Assembly: GCF_009765225.1 (NCBI RefSeq)
Contig: NZ_VMSF01000001.1
Span: 2,790,001-2,854,000, forward strand
Direction of reading: 5' to 3'
Origin: Leifsonia sp. AG29
GTDB taxonomy: Bacteria; Actinomycetota; Actinomycetes; Actinomycetales; Microbacteriaceae
DNA: 64,000 bases
The notes under the pieces are model-generated. The model was not told where the DNA came from and ran no database searches. It was given only the letters and a program-made list of their open reading frames with translations. Shown here in pieces: positions 42,401 through 50,973 of the stretch (its first letter is position 1; each line of letters starts with the position of its first letter). The position numbers were made by a program, and so were the translations under genes.

Positions 42401-43411
42401 TCAGCGCACGACCGACGGCGACCAGGCGTGCCGGAGGAACACCGCCGGGGGCGCCGACCCGTCCGCCTTGACGGAGTACACCGTGCTGTCCCCGGGCGCT
42501 GCCGGATCGGCGAGACCGTAGAGCAGCGTGCCGTCGTCCAGCCACTCGACCTGGTCGTCCACGCTGACGGAGGCCGGGATGGGCAGCTCGCGCTCGACGC
42601 CGGTCGCGAAGTCGAGCACAGCCAGCGTCCAGTGCTTGGTCGCGGTGGTCGAGATGTTCTTCTTGTAAGCGACGCGCGTGCCGTCGGGCGACAGGGAGGG
42701 GCACTCCGCGCCGTCCTTGATCGCCACGAGGGCGCGCGCCCGGAGATTCCCCCGGGCCAGCCAGAGGTGGCCGCCCGATGACACGGTCGCGAAGAAGGTG
42801 TTGTCGTCCGACGCGAACGTCACTCCCCAGATGATGCGGTCGGCGGTCACCTTCTGGCCGTCGACGAAGAGCGAGAAGCCCTCGAGGTTGCCGTAGTCGA
42901 CCCCGTTCACCGCCGAGATGGTCGTCCTGGTGTCGAATCCCGCCGTTCCATAGGAGGAGCCGGTGACGAACGACGTCTGGGCGACGAGCGATGAGTCGGG
43001 CGAGATGCGGGTCCGGCTCGGGAAGCCGGGCAGCGGCCACGACTTGAGAGAGTCGCCCGCAGCGTCGTACAGGGTGGCGCCGAACGACGTCACGGCGCCC
43101 GCATCGGTGTGCAGGCACATCAGGTCCTCGTGCGTGGCGTACACGCGATCGCAGTGCACACCGAGGGAGGTCCGCACCGCCGAGGGGTCCGAGAGCGGCA
43201 CGGAGGCCACCTCGCCGTAGTGCGCGCCCGGCGACGTGTCGCGGAAGATCAGCACCCTCCCTCCCGGGACCACCGGTCGGGGTGTCGACGCGGCGACCGC
43301 GGTCGCGCGCGATTGCAGCCCGGCGATGGCGACGCCCGCGTACGCGATCGCCGCACCCAGGGCGACCGCCGTCAGCACCCCCAGCGCCCAGGTCAGCCGT
43401 CGCCCGTTCAC
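42401..43411 (-). CDS. Membrane-anchored beta-propeller-like protein (TolB/WD40-like)
   Basis: A 336-residue protein with an N-terminal signal anchor (LTWALGVLTAVALGAAIAYAGVAIA) and an extracytoplasmic region of repeated short strands: RVLIFRDTSPGAHYGEVASV, TRISPDSSLVAQTSF, PSLSPDGTRVAYKKN, QVEWLDDGTLLYGLAD. The SPDG motifs are typical of TolB/PD40 propellers. Function in EPS assembly unknown. GTG 43411 has GGAGAA upstream; the gene lies 12 bp before the GT2. Confidence 0.78.
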   Translation of the reverse strand: MNGRRLTWALGVLTAVALGAAIAYAGVAIAGLQSRATAVAASTPRPVVPGGRVLIFRDTSPGAHYGEVASVPLSDPSAVRTSLGVHCDRVYATHEDLMCLHTDAGAVTSFGATLYDAAGDSLKSWPLPGFPSRTRISPDSSLVAQTSFVTGSSYGTAGFDTRTTISAVNGVDYGNLEGFSLFVDGQKVTADRIIWGVTFASDDNTFFATVSSGGHLWLARGNLRARALVAIKDGAECPSLSPDGTRVAYKKNISTTATKHWTLAVLDFATGVERELPIPASVSVDDQVEWLDDGTLLYGLADPAAPGDSTVYSVKADGSAPPAVFLRHAWSPSVVR

Positions 43412-43505
43412 GGCGTCATTCTCCGCGGCGCCGGGAACCGGCCGCAACCACGCATGCCTTCTGCTCCCCGCCGCTGCGCGACGGGGGTCCACGAGTACCG
43501 CACGG

Positions 43506-44198
43506 TCAGCCCTGTGCCGTGAAGGCGGCGTACAGCGTGTAGGTCGTCCCGCTCTTGCCGGTGGAGGCGGTCAGCGTCACCGAGTCGCTCCCCCGGCTGA
43601 ACAGGAGGGACGTCGCTCCGGAGAGCGCCGGCGCTGCCGTGTCGTACATGCCGTACTTCGCGAGCGCGGAGCGGTAGAAGGCTAGGACGTCGGTCACGCC
43701 CTGCGTCGACGTGGCGGTCAGCGTCACCTGGAGACGGTCGCCCTGGGCCGCGACCGAGCTCGTCTGGACCGCCGAGCCGGGCGCCTGCGGCAGCACCGCC
43801 GCCGGATACCCGGTGACCAGCTTGCCGACCGCCGAGGCGGATTTCGGCAGCGGGGGCGCGATCGGGTGCGGGAGGGCCGTCGACGGCGGAAGCGCCGGTG
43901 CCGTTGCCGGCCCCGCCGGGATGACCTCGGTGGTGTACCGCTTGGTGGCGGCCGGCGGGGTGGCCGGCGCGGAGCCGCCCTTCTGCTCGCCCGAGCCGCT
44001 CTGACCGCCCGGATCCGAGCCTCCCGCCTGCCCGGCCGCCGAGGACGGCGACGACGAGTGCGTGGGTCGGGAGGAGCCCGCAGCCACCTGTGCGGTCGAT
44101 CCGACCGGCACCTGGGACAGAGCGAAGGCGCCGATCGCGATGACGGCTGCGGCCGAAAGCCCGGCGATGATCCAGGTGCGCTGCGAGGGCCGCTTCAT
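43506..44198 (-). CDS. Membrane-anchored Ser/Pro-rich exported protein
   Basis: A 230-residue protein: one signal-anchor (WIIAGLSAAAVIAIGAFALSQV), a long low-complexity Ser/Gly/Pro/Ala linker, and a ~75-residue folded C-terminus (LQVTLTATSTQGVTDVLAFYRSALAKYGMYD ... SVTLTAS). No family recognised. Its start overlaps the acetyltransferase stop (ATGA), placing it in the EPS operon. Confidence 0.75.
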   Translation of the reverse strand: MKRPSQRTWIIAGLSAAAVIAIGAFALSQVPVGSTAQVAAGSSRPTHSSSPSSAAGQAGGSDPGGQSGSGEQKGGSAPATPPAATKRYTTEVIPAGPATAPALPPSTALPHPIAPPLPKSASAVGKLVTGYPAAVLPQAPGSAVQTSSVAAQGDRLQVTLTATSTQGVTDVLAFYRSALAKYGMYDTAAPALSGATSLLFSRGSDSVTLTASTGKSGTTYTLYAAFTAQG

Positions 44199-44839
44199 GA
44201 CCGTGCCCCCTCAGCCGCGAGGAGCCCGTCGACCTCCCGGTAGAGGCGCCCGGTGCGCGGGCAGCGCCACGCTCCGTCCCCCGCGGAGACCAGCGGGAGG
44301 CCGGCCTCGCCGACCCAGCCGATCCGGCGGGCCGGCACCCCGGCCACGAGGGCGTGGTCGGGGACGTCGCTGCGCACCACCGAGCCGGCGCCGACCAGCG
44401 CCCAGCGGCCGATGACGACCGGCGCGATGCAGACGGCGCGGGCGCCGATGGAGGCTCCGGTGCGGACGGTGACGCCCACCGCCTCCCAGTCGTCGGCCGA
44501 CTTGAGGGAGCCGTCGGGGTTCACGGCCCTGGGGAACACGTCGTTCGTGAAGACGGCCGCGGGTCCGACGAACACGCCGTCCTCGAGGACGGCCGGCTCG
44601 TAGACGAGTGCGTAGTTCTGCAGCTTGCAGTTGTCGCCGATCCGGACGCCGGGGCCGACGTAGGCGCCGCGGCCGAGGATGCAGTCCGCTCCGACGACCG
44701 CCCCCTCCCGGACCTGGGCGAGGTGCCACACGCGGGTGCGGTCGCCCACCTCCGCTCTCGGATCGACGTCGGCCGTCGGCGCGATCGCCGGCGGCGCGGC
44801 CGGACCGGCCGCGCTCTCTGTGCTCGTGATGGTGGTCAT
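44195..44839 (-). CDS. Hexapeptide-repeat N-acetyltransferase (WlbB/WbpD-like)
   Basis: A 214-residue left-handed beta-helix enzyme with repeated [LIV]-G-x4 hexads (VVGADCILGRGAYVGPGVRIGDNCKLQNYALVYEPA). The motif VFTNDVFPRAVNPDGSLK matches WlbB/WbpD, acetyltransferases that act on UDP-2-acetamido-3-amino-uronic acids. A C-terminal ~30-residue module with CPRTGRLY is extra. It fits with the WlbA-like dehydrogenase and DegT enzymes encoded at 48-53 kb. Confidence 0.85.
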   Translation of the reverse strand: MTTITSTESAAGPAAPPAIAPTADVDPRAEVGDRTRVWHLAQVREGAVVGADCILGRGAYVGPGVRIGDNCKLQNYALVYEPAVLEDGVFVGPAAVFTNDVFPRAVNPDGSLKSADDWEAVGVTVRTGASIGARAVCIAPVVIGRWALVGAGSVVRSDVPDHALVAGVPARRIGWVGEAGLPLVSAGDGAWRCPRTGRLYREVDGLLAAEGARS

Positions 44840-44887
44840 CGGCGTCGCCCCCAGGTCGTCGCTCGGGTGATGGTGGTGCCGGCGCCG

Positions 44888-46423
44888 TCAGTAGGCGCCG
44901 GTGGGATGCAGGAGCACGCGGACCGTGCGCCAGAGGATCGCCAGATCGCCCGTGAGCGACCAGTTCTCCACGTAGTACAGGTCGAGCCGGACGCTCTCCT
45001 CCCAGGAGAGGTCGGAGCGGCCGCCGACCTGCCACATCCCCGTGAGACCCGGCTTGATGTACAAGCGGCGGTGGACGTGGCTCTCGTACCCGTCGACTTC
45101 GCGCGGCAGCGGGGGCCGCGGGCCGACGAGGCTCATGTCACCGACGAGGACGTTCCAGAGCTGCGGGAACTCGTCGATGGAGAACTTGCGGATGATGCGG
45201 CCGACGCGCGTGACGCGCGGGTCCGCCTTCAGCTTGAACAGCACGCCGTTGCCCTCGTTGCGCGCGTTCAGCTCGGCCAGGCGCGCCTCGGCGTCCATGA
45301 CCATGGAGCGGAACTTCAGCATCGTGAAGGTGCTGCCGTTGCGACCGACCCGCTGCTGGCGGAAGAGCGCCGGACCCGGGTCGTCGATGCGGATGATGAG
45401 CGCGACGATGAGCATCGGGATGGCGAGCACCAGCAGCGCGGTGCCGGACAGGACGACGTCGAGCAGCCGCTTGAGCACGTGCTTGCCGCCCTCGAACTGC
45501 GGGATCTCGACGTGGATGAGCGGGAGGCCCTCCACCGGACGGAAGTGGATGCGCGGCCCGGCGACGTCGGTCAGCCGCGAGGCGAGGACGAGATCGGTGG
45601 CGGTGCCCTCGAGCGCCCAGCCGAGATTCCGGATGAACCGGCTGCCTCCGTGCGGCTGGCCGGCGACGATCACCGTGTCGACACCGAGCCGGCGCGCCGC
45701 CTGGGTGACGTCCGACATGCCGCCGACGACCGGGAGGCGCTCGGAGCCGACATCCAGGACGTCCTGCTCGATGTCCTCGAGCGCCACGCCGACCACGTGG
45801 TACGCGGCTCCCGACTTGGCCTGGATCTGCGCGGCCACGTACGCGACGTCTTCGCGTGCGCCGACCACGAGGGCCCGGGAGAGGTAGTGGTCGTACCGGC
45901 GCTGGCCCATCAGCCAGCGCCGCCACATCCAGCGGCTGCCGACGAGGGCGACCGCGCCGACGGGCAGCGCGAGGATGAAGTACCCGCGGGCGATGTCGAC
46001 CTTGCCCACGAGGAAGACGATGGCCAGGAGGCCGAAGGTGAGAGCGCTGGCCGAGACGACCCTCCGGTACTCGGCGACCCCCATCCCGCAGACGCGAGCG
46101 TCCCGGGTGTGCCACGCGGAGAGGGCGATCGACCAGCTCACCGCGATCAGCAGCGAGATCAGGAGGTACGGGACAGGGAAGCCGGAGACGTTGGTGGCCA
46201 CGTCGTCGGGGCCGAAGCGGACGACGAAGGCGGCGGCGATGGACCCCAGGATGATGAGCGTGTCGGTCACGACCAGGCGGCGCTGGTACGCGTGAGACCA
46301 GGGCCGCGGGTGCGCGGCCTCCGGGACGACCGGGGACGGGATGCGCTTCCACGACCGGGGGCGCCGGGCTGTGACGGTGCCGGGGACACCGCCGGAGACG
46401 GTGCGAGGGCGCAGGACGGTCAT
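44888..46423 (-). CDS. Polyprenyl-phosphate sugar-1-phosphate transferase (initiating EPS enzyme)
   Basis: A 511-residue protein of the WbaP/CpsE type: four N-terminal helices, a CoA-binding-like central domain (ALVVGAREDVAYVAAQI) and the C-terminal catalytic domain with KRLLDVVLSGTALLVLAIPM (re-entrant helix), FKSM-like LKFRSMVMDAE, KFSIDEFPQLWNVLVGDMSLVGPRPPLPREV and KPGLTGMWQVGGRSDLSW. It transfers a sugar phosphate to undecaprenyl phosphate, starting the repeat unit. It has a ~280-nt leader with two hairpins. Confidence 0.95.
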   Translation of the reverse strand: MTVLRPRTVSGGVPGTVTARRPRSWKRIPSPVVPEAAHPRPWSHAYQRRLVVTDTLIILGSIAAAFVVRFGPDDVATNVSGFPVPYLLISLLIAVSWSIALSAWHTRDARVCGMGVAEYRRVVSASALTFGLLAIVFLVGKVDIARGYFILALPVGAVALVGSRWMWRRWLMGQRRYDHYLSRALVVGAREDVAYVAAQIQAKSGAAYHVVGVALEDIEQDVLDVGSERLPVVGGMSDVTQAARRLGVDTVIVAGQPHGGSRFIRNLGWALEGTATDLVLASRLTDVAGPRIHFRPVEGLPLIHVEIPQFEGGKHVLKRLLDVVLSGTALLVLAIPMLIVALIIRIDDPGPALFRQQRVGRNGSTFTMLKFRSMVMDAEARLAELNARNEGNGVLFKLKADPRVTRVGRIIRKFSIDEFPQLWNVLVGDMSLVGPRPPLPREVDGYESHVHRRLYIKPGLTGMWQVGGRSDLSWEESVRLDLYYVENWSLTGDLAILWRTVRVLLHPTGAY

Positions 46424-46446
46424 GCGACGCTCCGTCCTGCGCCACT

Positions 46447-46529
46447 CTGTCCGGCGGTGCCGGGGCGGACAGGGCCGGCGACGGCTGGGGGAAAGCCGTG
46501 GTCTCGAACGACTTTGCCGTCGCCGGCCC
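46447..46529 (-). promoter_or_regulatory. Tandem hairpins in sugar-transferase leader
   Basis: Perfect 14-bp arms GGGCCGGCGACGGC (46472-46485) and GCCGTCGCCGGCCC (46516-46529) enclose a 30-nt loop. Directly next to it CTGTCCG (46447-46453) pairs with CGGACAG (46466-46472). In the mRNA they lie 24-106 nt before the start codon. Confidence 0.6.
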
Positions 46530-46707
46530 CGCGCAGGGGGACGGCCGTGACGAGCGCTGACGCGCGGTGCAGGCCGCGGCGTCGGCTCGGATTTCTCGGG
46601 TTCATTACGACTCGTCCCTGCTCATCGGGTTTCACAGGTGCTGCAAAAGTGATTCTTCCTCACCTCTACGAAAGTGAGGATACATCGTCTTTTGATCGGA
46701 ACCCTAT

Positions 46708-46721
46708 CCCCCTTCTGGGGG
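46708..46721. promoter_or_regulatory. Palindrome CCCCC-TTCT-GGGGG upstream of sugar transferase
   Basis: Same C5-N4-G5 geometry as at 57693, in the intergenic region between lhgO and the sugar transferase gene. Confidence 0.5.
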
Positions 46722-46762
46722 GCTTGGCCGGGACGGGACCCCCGGGGCCGGAGAAGGGGCGA

Positions 46763-47950
46763 TCAGGCGGGGACGCCGGCCTCCGCGACCAGGTGCGCTG
46801 CGATCTCGAGGGCGCTCGTCGCCGCGGGCGAGGGGGCGTTCAGCACGTGCAGCTGGTGCCCCGAGCGCTGGATGACGAAGTCGTCCGCAAGCGAGCCGTC
46901 GCGGCGCACCGCCTGGGCCCGCACCCCCGACCCGGCCCGCACGATGTCGCGCGCCTCGATCCGCGGCACGAGGCGCGCCAGGCTCGCGGCGAAGGCGGAC
47001 CGGCTCAGCGAGCGGGCCACCTCCCGGATGCCCGTCTCGACGTTGTGCGAGGCCATCCGCAGGAAGCCCGGGTAGGTCAGCGCCTCCGCCGCGTCGTGCA
47101 GATCGATGTCCCGCCAGCGGTAGCCCTCGCGCTTCAGAGCCAGCACCGCATTGGGGCCGGCATGCACCGAGCCGTCGATCATCCGCGTGAGGTGGACGCC
47201 GAGGAAGGGGAGGTTCGGGTCGGGAACCGGGTAGATCAGCCCCCGCACGAGATCGCGCCGCTCGGGCACGAGCTCGTAGTACTCGCCGCGGAATGGGACG
47301 ATCTGCACGTCCGGCTCGATCCCGGCGAGCCGCGCGATGCGGTCGGCCTGGAGGCCCGCGCAGTTGACGAGCTGAGCGGCCCGCGCCTCCCCACCGGCGT
47401 GCTCGACCACCACGCCGTCGCCGCCGTCGTGGATGGCGGTGACCCGGGCGCCGGTCAGCAGGTCCGCGCCGTACTGCTGCGCGATGTCGGCCAGGGCGAC
47501 GCAGACGGCCGGGTAGTCGATGATGCCGGTCGTCTCCACGCGGAGCGCCTCCACGGCGTACACCTCGGGCTCGTACTCGGATGCCTCGTCTGCATCGATG
47601 AGCCGGCACGGGACACCGTTCGCGAGCGCGCGCCGGTAGAGCTCGTGGAGCCGGTCGCGCTCGGCCTCGTCGGTCGCGACGATCAGCTTCCCGGGGACGG
47701 CGTGCGGGATCCCGTGGTCGCGCGCGAACGCGATCATGGAGGCGTTCCCCGCCGCGCACATCCGCGCCTTCAGCGACCCGGGGCGATAGTAGGGGCCGGC
47801 GTGCACGACGCCGCTGTTGTGCCCGGTCTGGTGCGCGGCCCAGTGGTCCTCCTTCTCGAGGAGGGTCACCTTCCGCCCGAGCTTCGCCGCCCGGGCGGCG
47901 ACGGCCAGCCCGAGGATCCCTCCACCAACGACGACCAGGCTCGGTCCCAT
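46763..47950 (-). CDS. lhgO: L-2-hydroxyglutarate oxidase-like FAD enzyme
   Basis: A 395-residue DAO-family oxidase with the FAD Rossmann motif VVVGGGILGLAVAARAAKLG, and LhgO hallmarks QTGHNSGVVHAGPYYRPGSLKARMC, DYPAVC, VNCAGLQADRIA and PFRGEYYEL. It oxidises 2-hydroxyglutarate to 2-oxoglutarate. Its place between the sugar transferase and the amino-sugar operon is unusual: WlbA/WbpB-type dehydrogenases reduce 2-oxoglutarate to regenerate NAD+, so this enzyme may recycle their product. Start ATG 47950 has GGAGG. Confidence 0.92.
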   Translation of the reverse strand: MGPSLVVVGGGILGLAVAARAAKLGRKVTLLEKEDHWAAHQTGHNSGVVHAGPYYRPGSLKARMCAAGNASMIAFARDHGIPHAVPGKLIVATDEAERDRLHELYRRALANGVPCRLIDADEASEYEPEVYAVEALRVETTGIIDYPAVCVALADIAQQYGADLLTGARVTAIHDGGDGVVVEHAGGEARAAQLVNCAGLQADRIARLAGIEPDVQIVPFRGEYYELVPERRDLVRGLIYPVPDPNLPFLGVHLTRMIDGSVHAGPNAVLALKREGYRWRDIDLHDAAEALTYPGFLRMASHNVETGIREVARSLSRSAFAASLARLVPRIEARDIVRAGSGVRAQAVRRDGSLADDFVIQRSGHQLHVLNAPSPAATSALEIAAHLVAEAGVPA

Positions 47951-48014
47951 CGAATCCTCCAGCTCGGTCGCTTGATAGGGCGGTGCGTGTTACGGGACGG
48001 TACTAAACATGACT

Positions 48015-48096
48015 GATTCTCATTTTGCCTGACCGCACGCCGTGACCGACACCCCTCCGACCGAAAATGAGGATCAATCACCCCCGGACTGGGGTG
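48015..48096 (-). promoter_or_regulatory. lhgO upstream region with two inverted repeats
   Basis: GATTCTCATTTT (48015-48026) and AAAATGAGGATC (48064-48075) form a 12-bp inverted repeat with one mismatch. CACCCC-N6-GGGGTG (48079-48096) overlaps the end of the aminotransferase gene. The TGA-N7-TCA motif is at 48010-48022. Confidence 0.5.
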
Positions 48097-49199
48097 CTCT
48101 CAACCGCCGCGAGCAGCTCCTCGGCCACGAACTCCTGCTGATCCGCGGTGATGTGCGGGTAGATGGGGAGCGAGAGGATGCGCCCCGCGGCCGCCTCAGC
48201 GACGGGGAAGGCGCCTCGACCGAGCCCCAGCCCCTCGTAGGCGGCGGTCAGGTGGAGCGGCGTCGGATAGTGGATGGACGCCCCCACACCGGCCTCGTTG
48301 AGCCGGGCCATGGCCCTGTCCCGGTCGTCGACCCGCACCACGTACAGGTGCCAGACGTCGAGGTTGCCAGGGGCGCTCTGCGGCAGGCGCACTCCCTCCT
48401 CCCCCTCGAGGAGGGCCGCGTACCGGGCCGCCGCCACGCGACGCCGACGGTTCCACTCGGCGAGGTGGCGCAGCTTGACCCGGAGGACCGCCGCCTGGAG
48501 GGTGTCCAGCCGCGAGTTGAAGCCGACCACCTCGTGGACGTACTTGTGCTCGCTGCCGTGGGCGGCGATGAGCCGCACGGTCCTGGCGACCTCGGGGTCG
48601 CCCGTGGTGACGGCGCCCGCGTCACCCGCGGCGCCGAGGTTCTTGCCCGGGTAGAAGGAGGTGGAGGCGACGAGCCCGAGACTGCCGGCGCGGCCGTCCG
48701 CGCTCTCGGCGCCCTGCGACTGGGCGCCGTCCTCGACGATGGGGATGCCGCTGCCGCCGAGCGCCGCCCGGATGGCGCCCACCGGCGCGACCTGACCGAA
48801 CAGATGCACCGGCACGACGGCCTCCGTGCGCGAGGTGACCGCGGCGGCGACGGCCGCGGGATCGAGGAGCAGGCGCTCGTCGTCGACGTCGGCGAAGACC
48901 GGGACGGCGCCGATGCGCGACACCGCCTCCGCGGTGGCGATGAAGGTGTTGACGGGGAGGATCACCTCCCCGCCCGCGCTCACTCCGGCGGCTCGCAGAG
49001 CGAGCTCGAGCGCATCCGTCCCGTTGCCGACGCCGATGCAGTACCCGGCGCCGGTGGCCTCCGCGTACTCGTGCTCGAAGGAGGCGACATCGCTGCCGCC
49101 GATGTAGGAGGCGCTCGCGAACACGGCGTCGACGGCGGCTCGGATGTCCGTCGCCGTCTCCGTGTTCTGAGCGACCAGATCGACCAGTGGGACCCTCAC
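48078..49199 (-). CDS. DegT/DnrJ/EryC1 sugar aminotransferase (WlbC/WbpE-like)
   Basis: A 373-residue PLP enzyme. Lys186 (FYPGKNLGAAGDAG) forms the Schiff base; GNGTDALELAL, NTFIATAEA and PVHLFGQ are family motifs. The sequence form (VPLVDLVAQN start, NTFIATAEAVSRIGAVPVFADVD) suits WlbC/WbpE, which aminate C3 of UDP-2-acetamido-3-keto-glucuronic acid with glutamate as donor. GTG 49199 overlaps the stop of the NeuD-like gene. The substrate assignment is inferred from the neighbouring WlbA- and WlbB-like genes. Confidence 0.88.
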   Translation of the reverse strand: MRVPLVDLVAQNTETATDIRAAVDAVFASASYIGGSDVASFEHEYAEATGAGYCIGVGNGTDALELALRAAGVSAGGEVILPVNTFIATAEAVSRIGAVPVFADVDDERLLLDPAAVAAAVTSRTEAVVPVHLFGQVAPVGAIRAALGGSGIPIVEDGAQSQGAESADGRAGSLGLVASTSFYPGKNLGAAGDAGAVTTGDPEVARTVRLIAAHGSEHKYVHEVVGFNSRLDTLQAAVLRVKLRHLAEWNRRRRVAAARYAALLEGEEGVRLPQSAPGNLDVWHLYVVRVDDRDRAMARLNEAGVGASIHYPTPLHLTAAYEGLGLGRGAFPVAEAAAGRILSLPIYPHITADQQEFVAEELLAAVESTPVRG

Positions 49200-49825
49200 A
49201 GCCTTACCCCCAGTTCTCGTGCGGGCACGCCGGCCCAGGTCTGTCCGCGGGGCACGTCGTTCAGCACGACGGCCCCCATTCCGATGGTCGCCTCGGCGCC
49301 GATCGACACCCTCTGGCGCACCGACGAGTTCATGCCGAGGTACGCCGCCTCGCCGATGCGGGCCACGCCTCCCACCGAGACGCCCGCCGCCAGCGTGGCG
49401 TAGTCGTCGACGATGTCGTCGTGCGTGAGCGTGCAGTTGGGCATGAGGACGACGTGCCGGCCGACGATGATGTCGGCGGTCAGCACGCAGCCGGCGAGCA
49501 CGATCGTCCCGGCGCCCACGAGGCTGTTCTCCGAGATCCGGGCGGACTCGTCGACCAGGGTGGCGTAGCGACCGTCGTCGATCCCGAGGGAGGCGAGCCT
49601 GCGCACGATCGAGCGCCGGGCCGAACCGGCGCCGACGCAGAGCGCGAGCGAGGCCGGGATCTGCGCCGCTAGCTCGAGGCCGCCGAGCACCTCGACGCCC
49701 CCGATGCTGTGCCCGTGGAGAGCGGGATCGTCGTCCAGCACCCCGATGACGCGCATGCCGGACTGGCGCATCGCCATCACTTCGCGCGCGAGCCCGCTCG
49801 CCGCGATCAGGAGGAGGTCCCTCAT
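49196..49825 (-). CDS. NeuD/PglD-like sugar O/N-acetyltransferase
   Basis: A 209-residue protein with a small N-terminal Rossmann-like domain (DLLLIAASGLAREVMAMRQSG; GVLDDDPALHGHSIGGVEVLGG) and a C-terminal hexapeptide beta-helix (GAGTIVLAGCVLTADIIVGRHVVLMPNCTLTHDDIVDDYATLAAGV). His in CTLTHDD is the catalytic base position of PglD. It probably acetylates the amino group made by the DegT enzyme encoded just upstream. Coupled on both sides by 4-bp overlaps. Confidence 0.85.
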   Translation of the reverse strand: MRDLLLIAASGLAREVMAMRQSGMRVIGVLDDDPALHGHSIGGVEVLGGLELAAQIPASLALCVGAGSARRSIVRRLASLGIDDGRYATLVDESARISENSLVGAGTIVLAGCVLTADIIVGRHVVLMPNCTLTHDDIVDDYATLAAGVSVGGVARIGEAAYLGMNSSVRQRVSIGAEATIGMGAVVLNDVPRGQTWAGVPARELGVRL

Positions 49826-50973
49826 GCCGCACCCCGCAGTTCCGACGCTTCGCGGAGCGCGTCCACGACCCTCTGCTGCTCGCCCTCGGTCAGCTCGTGG
49901 AAGAGCGGGAGGATGAGCGTGCCGTCCGTCAGCCGCTCGGTCACCGGGAGCGGGACCGAGCCGGTGTCGCGGCCGCGGTACGCGGGCTGCCGGTGCGCGG
50001 CCATGATGCCGCGCCGGGCGGAGACGCCCGCCTCGGCCAGCACCTCCATCGTCGCCTCCCGGGTCGCGCCGAACGCAGGCTCCACCTCCACCCAGTACGA
50101 CTGGAAGTTGCCGGTGCCCCACTCGGGATCGGTGACCGGCCGCAGGCCCGGGAGCGGCGCGATCAGCTCGGCATAGCGCGCCGCGAGTTCCCGCCGGCGA
50201 GCGACGATCCGGGGGAGGCGCCCGAGCTGCACGATCCCCACAGCGGCCTGCAGATCGGTCATGCGGTAGTTGAAGCCGATCTCGGAGTACTCCTCCGCGG
50301 GGGCGAGGACGCTCGCCTGACGGTCGGCCGCCGAGATGCTCATCGCGTGCTCGCGCAGCTTCCGCGCGCGGTCTGCCCAGGCCCGGTTCGCCGTCGTCAG
50401 CATGCCTCCCTCTCCCGTGGTGAGCAGCTTGCGCGGGTGGAACGACCACGCGGTGACATCGGCTCCGGCCCCGACCGGGCGGCCGCGATAGCGCGAGCCC
50501 GCGCCGCACGCGGCGTCCTCGATGACGACGATGCCGCGCGGGTCGCACACGGCGCGGATCGCGTCCAGGTCGGCGGGGACGCCTCCCTGGTCGACGACGA
50601 TGACCGCGCGCGTGCGCGGGGTGATCGCCTCCTCCACGGTCGCGGCCGTCAGGTCGCCCGTGGTGGCGTCGACGTCGGCGAAGACCGGCCGGGCCCCGAC
50701 GTACGTCGGGGCGTTCGCGGTCGCGATGAAGGAGAAGGACGGGACGACCACGTCGTCGCCCCGCCCGATCCCGGAGACCACCAGGGCGAGATGCAGGGCG
50801 GTCGTGCAGTTCGAGGTGGCGACGGCGAAGGGCGCCTCGACGGCCGCGGCGAACTCCTCCTCGAAGCGGGCCACGCGGGGCCCCTGCGCCACCCACCCGG
50901 AGGCGATGACCTCGGTGACGGCGGCGATCTCCTCCTGGCCGAGCCACGGCTTCATGACGTTGATGCGGTTCAC
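49822..50973 (-). CDS. DegT/DnrJ/EryC1 sugar aminotransferase (PglE/PseC-like)
   Basis: A 383-residue PLP enzyme with Lys182 (SFHPRKLLTTGEGG), the cofactor pocket TSNCTTALHLAL and the VVPSFSFIATANA and VVDQGGVPADLD segments. The SFHPRK(x)LTTGEGGM form is that of enzymes that make 4-amino sugars (PglE, PseC). GTG 50973 overlaps the epimerase stop; ATG 50955 is an alternative. Followed by the NeuD/PglD-like acetyltransferase, so the pair could form a 4-acetamido sugar. Confidence 0.88.
   Translation of the reverse strand: MNRINVMKPWLGQEEIAAVTEVIASGWVAQGPRVARFEEEFAAAVEAPFAVATSNCTTALHLALVVSGIGRGDDVVVPSFSFIATANAPTYVGARPVFADVDATTGDLTAATVEEAITPRTRAVIVVDQGGVPADLDAIRAVCDPRGIVVIEDAACGAGSRYRGRPVGAGADVTAWSFHPRKLLTTGEGGMLTTANRAWADRARKLREHAMSISAADRQASVLAPAEEYSEIGFNYRMTDLQAAVGIVQLGRLPRIVARRRELAARYAELIAPLPGLRPVTDPEWGTGNFQSYWVEVEPAFGATREATMEVLAEAGVSARRGIMAAHRQPAYRGRDTGSVPLPVTERLTDGTLILPLFHELTEGEQQRVVDALREASELRGAA

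Larger units (their letters stand above)
46424..46762 (-). promoter_or_regulatory. 339-bp leader/promoter region of the sugar transferase gene
   Basis: Contains, in minus-strand order, the C5-TTCT-G5 palindrome (46708-46721), the inverted repeat TCCTCAC/GTGAGGA (46657-46680), the TGA-N7-TCA motif (46650-46662), and two adjacent hairpins before the ATG at 46423. A short GTG-started frame (46420-46635) ends with a stop overlapping the sugar transferase ATG (ATGA) and could be a leader peptide. I see no conventional gene. Confidence 0.55.

Noticed and set aside
44354-48016. 1,220-codon plus-strand ORF
   Set aside because: It is the GC-rich antisense shadow of the sugar transferase, acetyltransferase and lhgO genes, with His/Arg/Asp-rich nonsense composition.
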